This document shows positions 1-11,917 of a stretch of 64,000 nt of DNA, in pieces. A program made the position numbers and the translations under genes. Under the pieces are notes generated by a model. The model had not been told where the DNA came from. It ran no database searches and saw only the letters and a program-made list of their open reading frames with translations. The stretch's first letter is position 1; each line of letters begins with the position of its first letter. The stretch comes from Clusia tigrina (lineage: Eukaryota; Arthropoda; Insecta; Diptera; Clusiidae), in the NCBI GenBank assembly GCA_920105625.2, contig CAKKTE020000328.1, forward strand, positions 3,348,001-3,412,000, in the 5' to 3' direction.

Positions 1-1366
1 GAGTACTTTATTGTTACAAAATTTCAACGTTTTATGACGCTCCAGTAGAAAGCTACAAGCATTTGTTTGTTGCAAACTTTGATAGGTATAGGATGCACCG
101 TATAGAAGTTAGGGTCATTTGAAGTTTTATCAGCGTTTGATTTGGGACTCAAGGGTAGCATAGCTTTGAGCGATAGCTTAAGTTGACAAGAGGCTCGAGT
201 ACTTTATTGTTACAAAATTTCAAGGTTTTATGACGCTCCAGTAAAAAGTTACAAGCATTTGTATGTTGCAAACTTTGATAGGTGTAGGACGTACCGTATA
301 GAAGTTAGGGCCATTTGAAGTTTTATCAGTGTTTGATTTGTGACTCAAGGGTAGCATAGCTTTGAGCGATAGCTTAAATTGACAAGAGGCTCGAGTACTT
401 TATTGTTACTAAATTTCATGGTTTTATGACGCTCCAGTAAAAAGTTACAAGCATTTGTATGTTGTAAACTTTGATAGGTGTAGGACGTACCGTATAGAAG
501 TAAGGGCCATTTGAAGTTTTATCAGTGTTTCATTTGGGACTCAAGGGTAGCATAGCTTTGAGCGATAACTTAAATTGACAAGAGGCTCGAGTACTTTATT
601 GTTACAAAATTTCAAGGTTTTATGACGCAGTAAAAAGTTACAAGCATTTATATGTTGCAAACTTTGATAGGTGTAGGACGTACCGTATAGAAGTTGGGGC
701 CATTTTAAGTTTCATCAGTGTTTGATTTGGGACTCAAGGGTAGCATAGCTTTGAGCGATAGCTTAAATTGACAAGAGGCTCGAGTACTTTATTGTTACAA
801 AATTTCAAGGTTTTATGACGCAGTAAAAAGTTACAAGCATTTGTATGTTGCAAACTTTGATAGGTGTAGGACGTACCGTATAAAAGTTAGGGCCATTTGA
901 AGTTGTATCAGTGTTTGATTTGAGACTCAAGGGTAGCATAGCTTTGAGCGATAGCTTAAATTGACAAGAGGCTCGAGTACCTTATTGTTACTAAATTTCA
1001 AGGTTTTATGACGCTCCAGTAAAAAGTTACAAGCATTTGAATGTTGCAAACTTTGATAGGTGAAGGACGTGCCGTATAGAAGATAGTGCCATTTGAAGTT
1101 TTATCAGTGTTTGATTTGGGACTCAAGCGTAACATAGGTTTGAGCGATACCTTAAATTGACAAGAGTCTCGAGAACTTTATTGTTACAAAATTTCAACGT
1201 TTTATGACGCTCCAGTAAAAAGTTACAAGCATTTGTATGTTGCAAACTTTGATAGGTGTAGGATGTACCGTATAGAAGTTAGGGCCATTTGAAGTTTTAT
1301 CAGTGTTTGATTTGGGACTCAAGGTTAGCATAGCTTTGAGCGATAGCTTAAATTGACAAGAGGCTC
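1..1366 (+). repeat. 7-monomer HOR block (1366 bp)
   Basis: Monomers start at 1, 197, 393, 589, 782, 975 and 1171, and the series restarts at 1367. The order matches the first part of the following 13-mer: TTTGTTTG class, GTGACTC class, GTAAGGG/TTCATTT class, two monomers lacking CTC in GACGCTCCAG (193 bp each), the ACCTTATT/ACTAAATTT class, and the GAGAACTTT/CAACG class. One monomer present in the 13-mer (the CAAGATTTT class seen at 2148) is absent here. Small private differences (CATGG near 419, ACGTGCC near 1068, GAAGATAG near 1079) show that it is somewhat diverged from the downstream copies. Confidence 0.85.
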
Positions 1367-3905
1367 GAGTACTTTTTTGTTACAAAATTTCAAGGTTTTA
1401 TGACGCTCCAGTAGAAAGCTACAAGCATTTGTTTGTTGCAAACTTTGATAGGTATAGGATGCACCGTATAGAAGTTAGGGTCATTTGAAGTTTTATCAGC
1501 GTTTGATTTGGGACTCAAGGGTAGCATAGCTTTGAGCGATAGCTTCAGTTGACAAGAGGCTCGAGTACTTTATTGTTACAAAATTTCAAGGTTTTATGAC
1601 GCTCCAGTAAAAAGTTACAAGCATTTGTAGGTTGCAAACTTTGATAGGTGTAGGACGTACCGTATAGAAGTTAGGGCCATTTGAAGTTTTATCAGTGTTT
1701 GATTTGTGACTCAAGGGTAGCATAGCTTTGAGCGATAGCTTAAATTGACAAGAGGCTCGAGTACTTTATTGTTACAAAATTTCAAGGTTTTATGACGCTC
1801 CAGTAAAAAGTTACAAGCATTTGTATGTTGTAAACTTTGATAGGTGTAGGACGTACCGTATAGAAGTAAGGGCCATTTGAAGTTTTATCAGTGTTTCATT
1901 TGGGACTCAAGGGTAGCATAGCTTTGAGCGATAACTTAAATTGACAAGAGGCTCGAGTACTTTATTGTTACAAAATTTCAAGGTTTTATGACGCAGTAAA
2001 AAGTTACAAGCATTTATATGTTGCAAACTTTGATAGGTGTAGGACGTACCGTATAGAAGTTGGGGCCATTTTAAGTTTCATCAGTGTTTGATTTGGGACT
2101 CAAGGGTAGCATAGCTTTGAGCGATAGCTTAAATTGACAAGAGGCTCGAGTACTTTATTGTTACAAAATTTCAAGATTTTATGACGCTCCAGTAAAAAGT
2201 TACAAGCATTTGTATGTTGCAAACTTTGATAGTTGTAGGACGTACCGTATAGAAGTAAGGGCCATTTGAAGTTTTATCAGTGTTTCATTTGGGACTCAAG
2301 GGTAGCATAGCTTTGAGCGATAGCTTAAATTGACAAGAGGCTCGAGTACTTTATTGTTACAAAATTTCAAGGTTTTATGACGCAGTAAAAAGTTACAAGC
2401 ATTTGTATGTTGCAAACTTTGATAGGTGTAGGACGTACCGTATAAAAGTTAGGGCCATTTGAAGTTGTATCAGTGTTTGATTTGAGACTCAAGGGTAGCA
2501 TAGCTTTGAGCGATAGCTTAAATTGACAAGAGGCTCGAGTACCTTATTGTTACTAAATTTCAAGGTTTTATGACGCTCCAGTAAAAAGTTACAAGCATTT
2601 GTATGTTGCAAACTTTGATAGGTGAAGGACGTACCGTATAGAAGTTAGTGCCATTTGAAGTTTTATCAGTGTTTGATTTGGGACTCAAGCGTAACATAGG
2701 TTTGAGCGATACCTTAAATTGACAAGAGTCTCGAGAACTTTATTGTTACAAAATTTCAACGTTTTATGACGCTCCAGTAAAAAGTTACAAGCATTTGTAT
2801 GTTGCAAACTTTGATAGGTGTAGGATGTACCGTATAGAAGTTAGGGCCATTTGAAGTTTTATCAGTGTTTGATTTGGGACTCAAGGTTAGCATAGCTTTG
2901 AGCGATAGCTTAAATTGACAAGAGGCTCGAGTACTTTATTGTTACAAAATTTCAAGGTTTTATGACGCTCCAGTAAAAAGCTACAAGCATTTGTTTGTTG
3001 CAAACTTTGATAGGTATAGGATGCACCGTATAGAAGTTAGGGTCATTTGAAGTTTTATCAGCGTTTGATTTGGGACTCAAGGGTAGCATAGCTTTGAGCG
3101 ATAGCTTAAGTTGACAAGAGGCTCGAGTACTTTATTGTTACAAAATTTCAAGGTTTTATGACGCTCCATTAAAAAGTTACAAGCATTTGTATGTTGCAAA
3201 CTTTGATAGGTGTAGGACGTACCGTATAGAAGTTAGGGCCATTTGAAGTTTTATCAGTGTTTGATTTGTGACTCAAGGGTAGCATAGCTTTGAGCGATAG
3301 CTTAAATTGACAAGAGGTTGCAGTACTTTATTGTTCCAAAATTTCAAGGTTTTATGACGCTCCAGTAAAAAGCTACAAGCATTTGTTTGTTGCAAACTTT
3401 GATAGGTATAGGATGCACCGTATAGAAGTTAGGGTCATTTGAAGTTTTATCAGCGTTTGATTTGGGACTCAAGGGTAGCATAGCTTTGAGCGATAGCTTA
3501 AGTTGACAAGAGGCTCGAGTACTTTATTGTTACAAAATTTCAAGGTTTTATGACGCTCCAGTAAAAAGCTACAAGCATTTGTTTGTTGCAAACTTTGATA
3601 GGTATAGGATGCACCGTATAGAAGTTAGGGTCATTTGAAGTTTTATCAGCGTTTGATTTGGGACTCAAGGGAAGCATAGCTTTGAGCGATAGCTTAAGTT
3701 GACAAGAGGCTCGAGTACTTTATTGTTACAAAATTTCAAGGTTTTATGACGCAGTAAAAAGTTACAAGCATTTGTATGTTGCAAACTTTGATAGGTGTAG
3801 GACGTACCGTATAGAAGTTAGGGCCATTTGAAGTTTTATCAGCGTTTGATTTGGGACTCAAGGTTAGCATAGCTTTGAGCGATAGCTTAAATTGACAAGA
3901 GGCTC
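1367..3905 (+). repeat. 13-mer HOR, copy 1 (2539 bp)
   Basis: Monomer starts: 1367, 1563, 1759, 1955, 2148, 2344, 2537, 2733, 2929, 3125, 3321, 3517, 3713. Three of them (1955, 2344, 3713) have the 3-bp CTC deletion and are 193 bp. The block opens with a diagnostic run of six T (GAGTACTTTTTTG), which recurs exactly 2539 bp later at 3906 and again at 6445. The monomer at 3321 opens with GCAGTAC instead of CGAGTAC and has GTTCCAAAAT. Confidence 0.92.
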
Positions 3906-6444
3906 GAGTACTTTTTTGTTACAAAATTTCAAGGTTTTATGACGCTCCAGTAGAAAGCTACAAGCATTTGTTTGTTGCAAACTTTGATAGGTATAGGATG
4001 CACCGTATAGAAGTTAGGGTCATTTGAAGTTTTATCAGCGTTTGATTTGGGACTCAAGGGTAGCATAGCTTTGAGCGATAGCTTCAGTTGACAAGAGGCT
4101 CGAGTACTTTATTGTTACAAAATTTCAAGGTTTTATGACGCTCCAGTAAAAAGTTACAAGCATTTGTAGGTTGCAAACTTTGATAGGTGTAGGACGTACC
4201 GTATAGAAGTTAGGGCCATTTGAAGTTTTATCAGTGTTTGATTTGTGACTCAAGGGTAGCATAGCTTTGAGCGATAGCTTAAATTGACAAGAGGCTCGAG
4301 TACTTTATTGTTACAAAATTTCAAGGTTTTATGACGCTCCAGTAAAAAGTTACAAGCATTTGTATGTTGTAAACTTTGATAGGTGTAGGACGTACCGTAT
4401 AGAAGTAAGGGCCATTTGAAGTTTTATCAGTGTTTCATTTGGGACTCAAGGGTAGCATAGCTTTGAGCGATAACTTAAATTGACAAGAGGCTCGAGTACT
4501 TTATTGTTACAAAATTTCAAGGTTTTATGACGCAGTAAAAAGTTACAAGCATTTATATGTTGCAAACTTTGATAGGTGTAGGACGTACCGTATAGAAGTT
4601 GGGGCCATTTTAAGTTTCATCAGTGTTTGATTTGGGACTCAAGGGTAGCATAGCTTTGAGCGATAGCTTAAATTGACAAGAGGCTCGAGTACTTTATTGT
4701 TACAAAATTTCAAGATTTTATGACGCTCCAGTAAAAAGTTACAAGCATTTGTATGTTGCAAACTTTGATAGGTGTAGGACGTACCGTATAGAAGTAAGGG
4801 CCATTTGAAGTTTTATCAGTGTTTCATTTGGGACTCAAGGGTAGCATAGCTTTGAGCGATAGCTTAAATTGACAAGAGGCTCGAGTACTTTATTGTTACA
4901 AAATTTCAAGGTTTTATGACGCAGTAAAAAGTTACAAGCATTTGTATGTTGCAAACTTTGATAGGTGTAGGACGTACCGTATAAAAGTTAGGGCCATTTG
5001 AAGTTGTATCAGTGTTTGATTTGAGACTCAAGGGTAGCATAGCTTTGAGCGATAGCTTAAATTGACAAGAGGCTCGAGTACCTTATTGTTACTAAATTTC
5101 AAGGTTTTATGACGCTCCAGTAAAAAGTTACAAGCATTTGTATGTTGCAAACTTTGATAGGTGAAGGACGTACCGTATAGAAGTTAGTGCCATTTGAAGT
5201 TTTATCAGTGTTTGATTTGGGACTCAAGCGTAACATAGGTTTGAGCGATACCTTAAATTGACAAGAGTCTCGAGAACTTTATTGTTACAAAATTTCAACG
5301 TTTTATGACGCTCCAGTAAAAAGTTACAAGCATTTGTATGTTGCAAACTTTGATAGGTGTAGGATGTACCGTATAGAAGTTAGGGCCATTTGAAGTTTTA
5401 TCAGTGTTTGATTTGGGACTCAAGGTTAGCATAGCTTTGAGCGATAGCTTAAATTGACAAGAGGCTCGAGTACTTTATTGTTACAAAATTTCAAGGTTTT
5501 ATGACGCTCCAGTAAAAAGCTACAAGCATTTGTTTGTTGCAAACTTTGATAGGTATAGGATGCACCGTATAGAAGTTAGGGTCATTTGAAGTTTTTTCAG
5601 CGTTTGATTTGGGACTCAAGGGTAGCATAGCTTTGAGCGATAGCTTAAGTTGACAAGAGGCTCGAGTACTTTATTGTTACAAAATTTCAAGGTTTTATGA
5701 CGCTCCATTAAAAAGTTACAAGCATTTGTATGTTGCAAACTTTGATAGGTGTAGGACGTACCGTATAGAAGTTAGGGCCATTTGAAGTTTTATCAGTGTT
5801 TGATTTGTGACTCAAGGGTAGCATAGCTTTGAGCGATAGCTTAAATTGACAAGAGGCTGCAGTACTTTATTGTTCCAAAATTTCAAGGTTTTATGACGCT
5901 CCAGTAAAAAGCTACAAGCATTTGTTTGTTGCAAACTTTGATAGGTATAGGATGCACCGTATAGAAGTTAGGGTCATTTGAAGTTTTATCAGCGTTTGAT
6001 TTGGGACTCAAGGGTAGCATAGCTTTGAGCGATAGCTTAAGTTGACAAGAGGCTCGAGTACTTTATTGTTACAAAATTTCAAGGTTTTATGACGCTCCAG
6101 TAAAAAGCTACAAGCATTTGTTTGTTGCAAACTTTGATAGGTATAGGATGCACCGTATAGAAGTTAGGGTCATTTGAAGTTTTATCAGCGTTTGATTTGG
6201 GACTCAAGGGAAGCATAGCTTTGAGCGATAGCTTAAGTTGACAAGAGGCTCGAGTACTTTATTGTTACAAAATTTCAAGGTTTTATGACGCAGTAAAAAG
6301 TTACAAGCATTTGTATGTTGCAAACTTTGATAGGTGTAGGACGTACCGTATAGAAGTTAGGGCCATTTGAAGTTTTATCAGCGTTTGATTTGGGACTCAA
6401 GGTTAGCATAGCTTTGAGCGATAGCTTAAATTGACAAGAGGCTC
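3906..6444 (+). repeat. 13-mer HOR, copy 2 (2539 bp)
   Basis: Starts at 3906, 4102, 4298, 4494, 4687, 4883, 5076, 5272, 5468, 5664, 5860, 6056, 6252. Reading it against the previous copy I see three substitutions: AGTTGTAGG to AGGTGTAGG near 2233/4772, TTTTATCAG to TTTTTTCAG near 3055/5594, and GGTTGCAG to GGCTGCAG near 3318/5857. That is about 99.9% identity, far above the similarity between neighbouring monomers, which is the signature of recent duplication of the whole unit. Confidence 0.92.
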
Positions 6445-7228
6445 GAGTACTTTTTTGTTACAAAATTTCAAGGTTTTATGACGCTCCAGTAGAAAGCTAC
6501 AAGCATTTGTTTGTTGCAAACTTTGATAGGTATAGGATGCACCGTATAGAAGTTAGGGTCATTTGAAGTTTTATCAGCGTTTGATTTGGGACTCAAGGGT
6601 AGCATAGCTTTGAGCGATAGCTTCAGTTGACAAGAGGCTCGAGTACTTTATTGTTACAAAATTTCAAGGTTTTATGACGCTCCAGTAAAAAGTTACAAGC
6701 ATTTGTAGGTTGCAAACTTTGATAGGTGTAGGACGTACCGTATAGAAGTTAGGGCCATTTGAAGTTGTATCAGTGTTTGATTTGAGACTCAAGGGTAGCA
6801 TAGCTTTGAGCGATAGCTTAAATTGACAAGAGGCTCGAGTACCTTATTGTTACTAAATTTCAAGGTTTTATGACGCTCCAGTAAAAAGTTACAAGCATTT
6901 GTATGTTGCAAACTTTGATAGGTGAAGGACGTACCGTATAGAAGTTAGTGCCATTTGAAGTTTTATCAGTGTTTGATTTGGGACTCAAGCGTAACATAGG
7001 TTTGAGCGATACCTTAAATTGACAAGAGTCTCGAGAACTTTATTGTTACAAAATTTCAACGTTTTATGACGCTCCAGTAAAAAGTTACAAGCATTTGTAT
7101 GTTGCAAACTTTGATAGGTGTAGGATGTACCGTATAGAAGTTAGGGCCATTTGAAGTTTTATCAGCGTTTGATTTGGGACTCAAGGGTAGCATAGCTTTG
7201 AGCGATAGCTTAAGTTGACAAGAGGCTC
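6445..7228 (+). repeat. Recombinant segment with two hybrid monomers
   Basis: Four monomers start at 6445, 6641, 6837 and 7033. The first opens as a third 13-mer copy (six-T run). The monomer at 6641 begins as the GTAGGTTGC class and ends as the TTGTATC/GAGACTC class, so its breakpoint lies between about 6743 and 6767. It joins directly to the ACCTTATT class at 6837, skipping the monomers expected between. The monomer at 7033 begins as the CAACG/GGATGTACC class and ends with CAGCGTTTG and AAGTTGAC of the next class (breakpoint about 7147-7166), again skipping one monomer. Both joins are in register, as expected for unequal crossover between HOR copies. Confidence 0.85.
6641..6836 (+). repeat. 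Hybrid monomer marking an in-register crossover
   Basis: The head (GTAGGTTGC, then ATAGAAG) matches the monomers at 1563 and 4102. The tail (TTGTATCAG, TTTGAGACTC) matches 2344 and 4883. The switch lies between about 6743 and 6767. The monomer length stays 196 bp and the next monomer follows in the tail's order, as expected for homologous exchange between misaligned HOR copies. The 193-bp CTC deletion of the tail parent is absent because the head parent supplied that part. Confidence 0.85.
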
Positions 7229-8790
7229 GAGTACTTTATTGTTACAAAATTTCAAGGTTTTATGACGCTCCATTAAAAAGTTACAAGCATTTGTATGTTG
7301 CAAACTTTGATAGGTGTAGGACGTACCGTATAGAAGTTAGGGCCATTTGAAGTTTTATCAGTGTTTGATTTGTGACTCAAGGGTAGCATAGCTTTGACCG
7401 ATAGCTTAAATTGACAAGAGGCTCGAGTACTTTATTGTTACAAAATTTCAAGGTTTTATGACGCTCCAGTAAAAAGTTACAAGCATTTGTATGTTGTAAA
7501 CTTTGATAGGTGTAGGACGTACCGTATAGAAGTAAGGGCCATTTGAAGTTTTATCAGTGTTTCATTTGGGACTCAAGGGTAGCATAGCTTTGAGCGATAA
7601 CTTAAATTGACAAGAGGCTCGAGTACTTTATTGTTACAAAATTTCAAGGTTTTATGACGCAGTAAAAAGTTACAAGCATTTATATGTTGCAAACTTTGAT
7701 AGGTGTAGGACGTACCGTATAGAAGTTGGGGCCATTTTAAGTTTCATCAGTGTTTGATTTGGGACTCAAGGGTAGCATAGCTTTGAGCGATAGCTTAAAT
7801 TGACAAGAGGCTCGAGTACTTTATTGTTACAAAATTTCAAGATTTTATGACGCTCCAGTAAAAAGTTACAAGCATTTGTATGTTGCAAACTTTGATAGGT
7901 GTAGGACGTACCGTATAGAAGTAAGGGCCATTTGAAGTTTTATCAGTGTTTCATTTGGGACTCAAGGGTAGCATAGCTTTGAGCGATAGCTTAAATTGAC
8001 AAGAGGCTCGAGTACTTTATTGTTACAAAATTTCAAGGTTTTATGACGCAGTAAAAAGTTACAAGCATTTGTATGTTGCAAACTTTGATAGGTGTAGGAC
8101 GTACCGTATAAAAGTTAGGGCCATTTGAAGTTGTATCAGTGTTTGATTTGAGACTCAAGGGTAGCATAGCTTTGAGCGATAGCTTAAATTGACAAGAGGC
8201 TCGAGTACCTTATTGTTACTAAATTTCAAGGTTTTATGACGCTCCAGTAAAAAGTTACAAGCATTTGTATGTTGCAAACTTTGATAGGTGAAGGACGTAC
8301 CGTATAGAAGTTAGTGCCATTTGAAGTTTTATCAGTGTTTGATTTGGGACTCAAGCGTAACATAGGTTTGAGCGATACCTTAAATTGACAAGAGTCTCGA
8401 GAACTTTATTGTTACAAAATTTCAACGTTTTATGACGCTCCAGTAAAAAGTTACAAGCATTTGTATGTTGCAAACTTTGATAGGTGTAGGATGTACCGTA
8501 TAGAAGTTAGGGCCATTTGAAGTTTTATCAGTGTTTGATTTGGGACTCAAGGTTAGCATAGCTTTGAGCGATAGCTTAAATTGACAAGAGGCTCGAGTAC
8601 TTTATTGTTACAAAATTTCAAGGTTTTATGACGCTCCAGTAAAAAGCTACAAGCATTTGTTTGTTGCAAACTTTGATAGGTATAGGATGCACCGTATAGA
8701 AGTTAGGGTCATTTGAAGTTTTATCAGCGTTTGATTTGGGACTCAAGGGTAGCATAGCTTTGAGCGATAGCTTAAGTTGACAAGAGGCTC
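7229..8790 (+). repeat. 8-mer HOR, copy 1 (1562 bp)
   Basis: Monomer starts: 7229, 7425, 7621, 7814, 8010, 8203, 8399, 8595. It is a shortened derivative of the 13-mer, running from the CTCCATTAAA class through the two CTC-deleted classes and the ACCTTATT class to the TTTGTTTG class. The first monomer carries a private TTTGACCG near 7396. Confidence 0.9.
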
Positions 8791-10352
8791 GAGTACTTTA
8801 TTGTTACAAAATTTCAAGGTTTTATGACGCTCCATTAAAAAGTTACAAGCATTTGTATGTTGCAAACTTTGATAGGTGTAGGACGTACCGTATAGAAGTT
8901 AGGGCCATTTGAAGTTTTATCAGTGTTTGATTTGTGACTCAAGGGTAGCATAGCTTTGAGCGATAGCTTAAATTGACAAGAGGCTCGAGTACTTTATTGT
9001 TACAAAATTTCAAGGTTTTATGACGCTCCAGTAAAAAGTTACAAGCATTTGTATGTTGTAAACTTTGATAGGTGTAGGACGTACCGTATAGAAGTAAGGG
9101 CCATTTGAAGTTTTATCAGTGTTTCATTTGGGACTCAAGGGTAGCATAGCTTTGAGCGATAACTTAAATTGACAAGAGGCTCGAGTACTTTATTGTTACA
9201 AAATTTCAAGGTTTTATGACGCAGTAAAAAGTTACAAGCATTTATATGTTGCAAACTTTGATAGGTGTAGGACGTACCGTATAGAAGTTGGGGCCATTTT
9301 AAGTTTCATCAGTGTTTGATTTGGGACTCAAGGGTAGCATAGCTTTGAGCGATAGCTTAAATTGACAAGAGGCTCGAGTACTTTATTGTTACAAAATTTC
9401 AAGATTTTATGACGCTCCAGTAAAAAGTTACAAGCATTTGTATGTTGCAAACTTTGATAGGTGTAGGACGTACCGTATAGAAGTAAGGGCCATTTGAAGT
9501 TTTATCAGTGTTTCATTTGGGACTCAAAGGTAGCATAGCTTTGAGCGATAGCTTAAATTGACAAGAGGCTCGAGTACTTTATTGTTACAAAATTTCAAGG
9601 TTTTATGACGCAGTAAAAAGTTACAAGCATTTGTATGTTGCAAACTTTGATAGGTGTAGGACGTACCGTATAAAAGTTAGGGCCATTTGAAGTTGTATCA
9701 GTGTTTGATTTGAGACTCAAGGGTAGCATAGCTTTGAGCGATAGCTTAAATTGACAAGAGGCTGGAGTACCTTATTGTTACTAAATTTCAAGGTTTTATG
9801 ACGCTCCAGTAAAAAGTTACAAGCATTTGTATGTTGCAAACTTTGATAGGTGAAGGACGTACCGTATAGAAGTTAGTGCCATTTGAAGTTTTATCAGTGT
9901 TTGATTTGGGACTCAAGCGTAACATAGGTTTGAGCGATACCTTAAATTGACAAGAGTCTCGAGAACTTTATTGTTACAAAATTTCAACGTTTTATGACGC
10001 TCCAGTAAAAAGTTACAAGCATTTGTATGTTGCAAACTTTGATAGGTGTAGGATGTACCGTATAGAAGTTAGGGCCATTTGAAGTTTTATCAGTGTTTGA
10101 TTTGGGACTCAAGGTTAGCATAGCTTTGAGCGATAGCTTAAATTGACAAGAGGCTCGAGTACTTTATTGTTACAAAATTTCAAGGTTTTATGACGCTCCA
10201 GTAAAAAGCTACAAGCATTTGTTTGTTGCAAACTTTGATAGGTATAGGATGCACCGTATAGAAGTTAGAGTCATTTGAAGTTTTATCAGCGTTTGATTTG
10301 GGACTCAAGGGTAGCATAGCTTTGAGCGATAGCTTAAGTTGACAAGAGGCTC
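8791..10352 (+). repeat. 8-mer HOR, copy 2 (1562 bp)
   Basis: Starts: 8791, 8987, 9183, 9376, 9572, 9765, 9961, 10157. It has the same order as the previous block. I see about four substitutions between the two, including CTCAAAGGTAG near 9526, GGCTGGAG at 9761 and TTAGAGTC near 10267, so identity is roughly 99.7%. The copy-to-copy period is 1562 bp. Confidence 0.9.
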
Positions 10353-11917
10353 GAGTACTTTATTGTTACAAAATTTCAAGGTTTTATGACGCTCCATTAA
10401 AAAGTTACAAGCATTTGTATGTTGCAAACTTTGATAGGTGTAGGACGTACCGTATAGAAGTTAGGGCCATTTGAAGTTTTATCAGTGTTTGATTTGTGAC
10501 TCAAGGGTAGCATAGCTTTGAGCGATAGCTTAAATTGACAAGAGGCTGCAGTACTTTATTGTTCCAAAATTTCAAGGTTTTATGACGCTCCAGTAAAAAG
10601 CTACAAGCATTTGTTTGTTGCAAACTTTGATAGGTATAGGATGCACCGTATAGAAGTTAGGGTCATTTGAAGTTTTATCAGCGTTTGATTTGGGACTCAA
10701 GGGTAGCATAGCTTTGAGCGATAGCTTAAGTTGACAAGAGGCTCGAGTACTTTATTGTTACAAAATTTCAAGGTTTTATGACGCTCCAGTAAAAAGCTAC
10801 AAGCATTTGTTTGTTGCAAACTTTGATAGGTATAGGATGCACCGTATAGAAGTTAGGGTCATTTGAAGTTTTATCAGCGTTTGATTTGGGACTCAAGGGT
10901 AGCATAGCTTTGAGCGATAGCTTAAGTTGACAAGAGGCTCGAGTACTTTATTGTTACAAAATTTCAAGGTTTTATGACGCAGTAAAAAGTTACAAGCATT
11001 TGTATGTTGCAAACTTTGATAGGTGTAGGACGTACCGTATAGAAGTTAGGGCCATTTGAAGTTTTATCAGCGTTTGATTTGGGACTCAAGGGTAGTATAG
11101 CTTTGAGCGATAGCTTAAATTGACAAGAGGCTCGAGTACTTTATTGTTACAAAATTTCAAGGTTTTATGACGCTCCAGTAAAAAGCTACAAGCATTTGTT
11201 TGTTGCAAACTTTGATAGGTATAGGATGCACCGTATAGAAGTTAGGGTCATTTGAAGTTTTATCAGCGTTTGATTTGGGACTCAAGGGTAGCATAGCTTT
11301 GAGCGATAGCTTAAGTTGACAAGAGGCTCGAGTACTTTATTGTTACAAAATTTCAAGGTTTTATGACGCTCCAGTAAAAAGTTACAAGCATTTGTATGTT
11401 GCAAACTTTGATAGGTGTAGGACGTACCGTATAGAAGTTAGGGCCATTTGAAGTTTTATCAGTGTTTGATTTGTGACTCAAGGGTAGCATATCTTTGAGC
11501 GATAGCTTAAATTGACAAGAGGCTGCAGTACTTTATTGTTCCAAAATTTCAAGGTTTTATGACGCTCCAATAAAAAGTTGCAAGCATTTGTATGTTGCAA
11601 ACTTTGATAGGTGTAGGACGTACCGTATAGAAGTTAGGGCCATTTGAAGTTTTATCAGTGTTTGAGTTGGGAGTCAAGGGTAGCATAGCTTTGAGCGATA
11701 GCTTAAATTGACAAGAGGCTTCAGTACTTTATTGTTACAAAATTTCAAGGCTTTATGACGCTCCAGTAAAAAGTTGCAAGCATTTGTATGTTGCAAACTT
11801 TGATAGGTGTAGGACGTACCGTATAGAAGTTAGGGCCATTTGAAGTTTTATCAGTGTTTGATTTGGGACTCAAGGGTAGCATAGCTTTGAGCGATAGCTT
11901 AAATTGACAAGAGGCTC
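10353..11917 (+). repeat. Transition block of eight monomers
   Basis: Starts: 10353, 10549, 10745, 10941 (193 bp), 11134, 11330, 11526, 11722. The first four continue the 13-mer order (CTCCATT, GCAGTAC with GTTCCAAAAT, TTTGTTTG, CTC-deleted). The last four are a mixture: 11134 is of the TTTGTTTG class, 11330 of the GTGACTC class, 11526 has CTCCAATAAA and GTTGCAAG with GAGTTGGGAGTC, and 11722 opens with TTCAGTAC and has GGCTTTATG. No tandem period is seen within the block itself. Confidence 0.8.
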
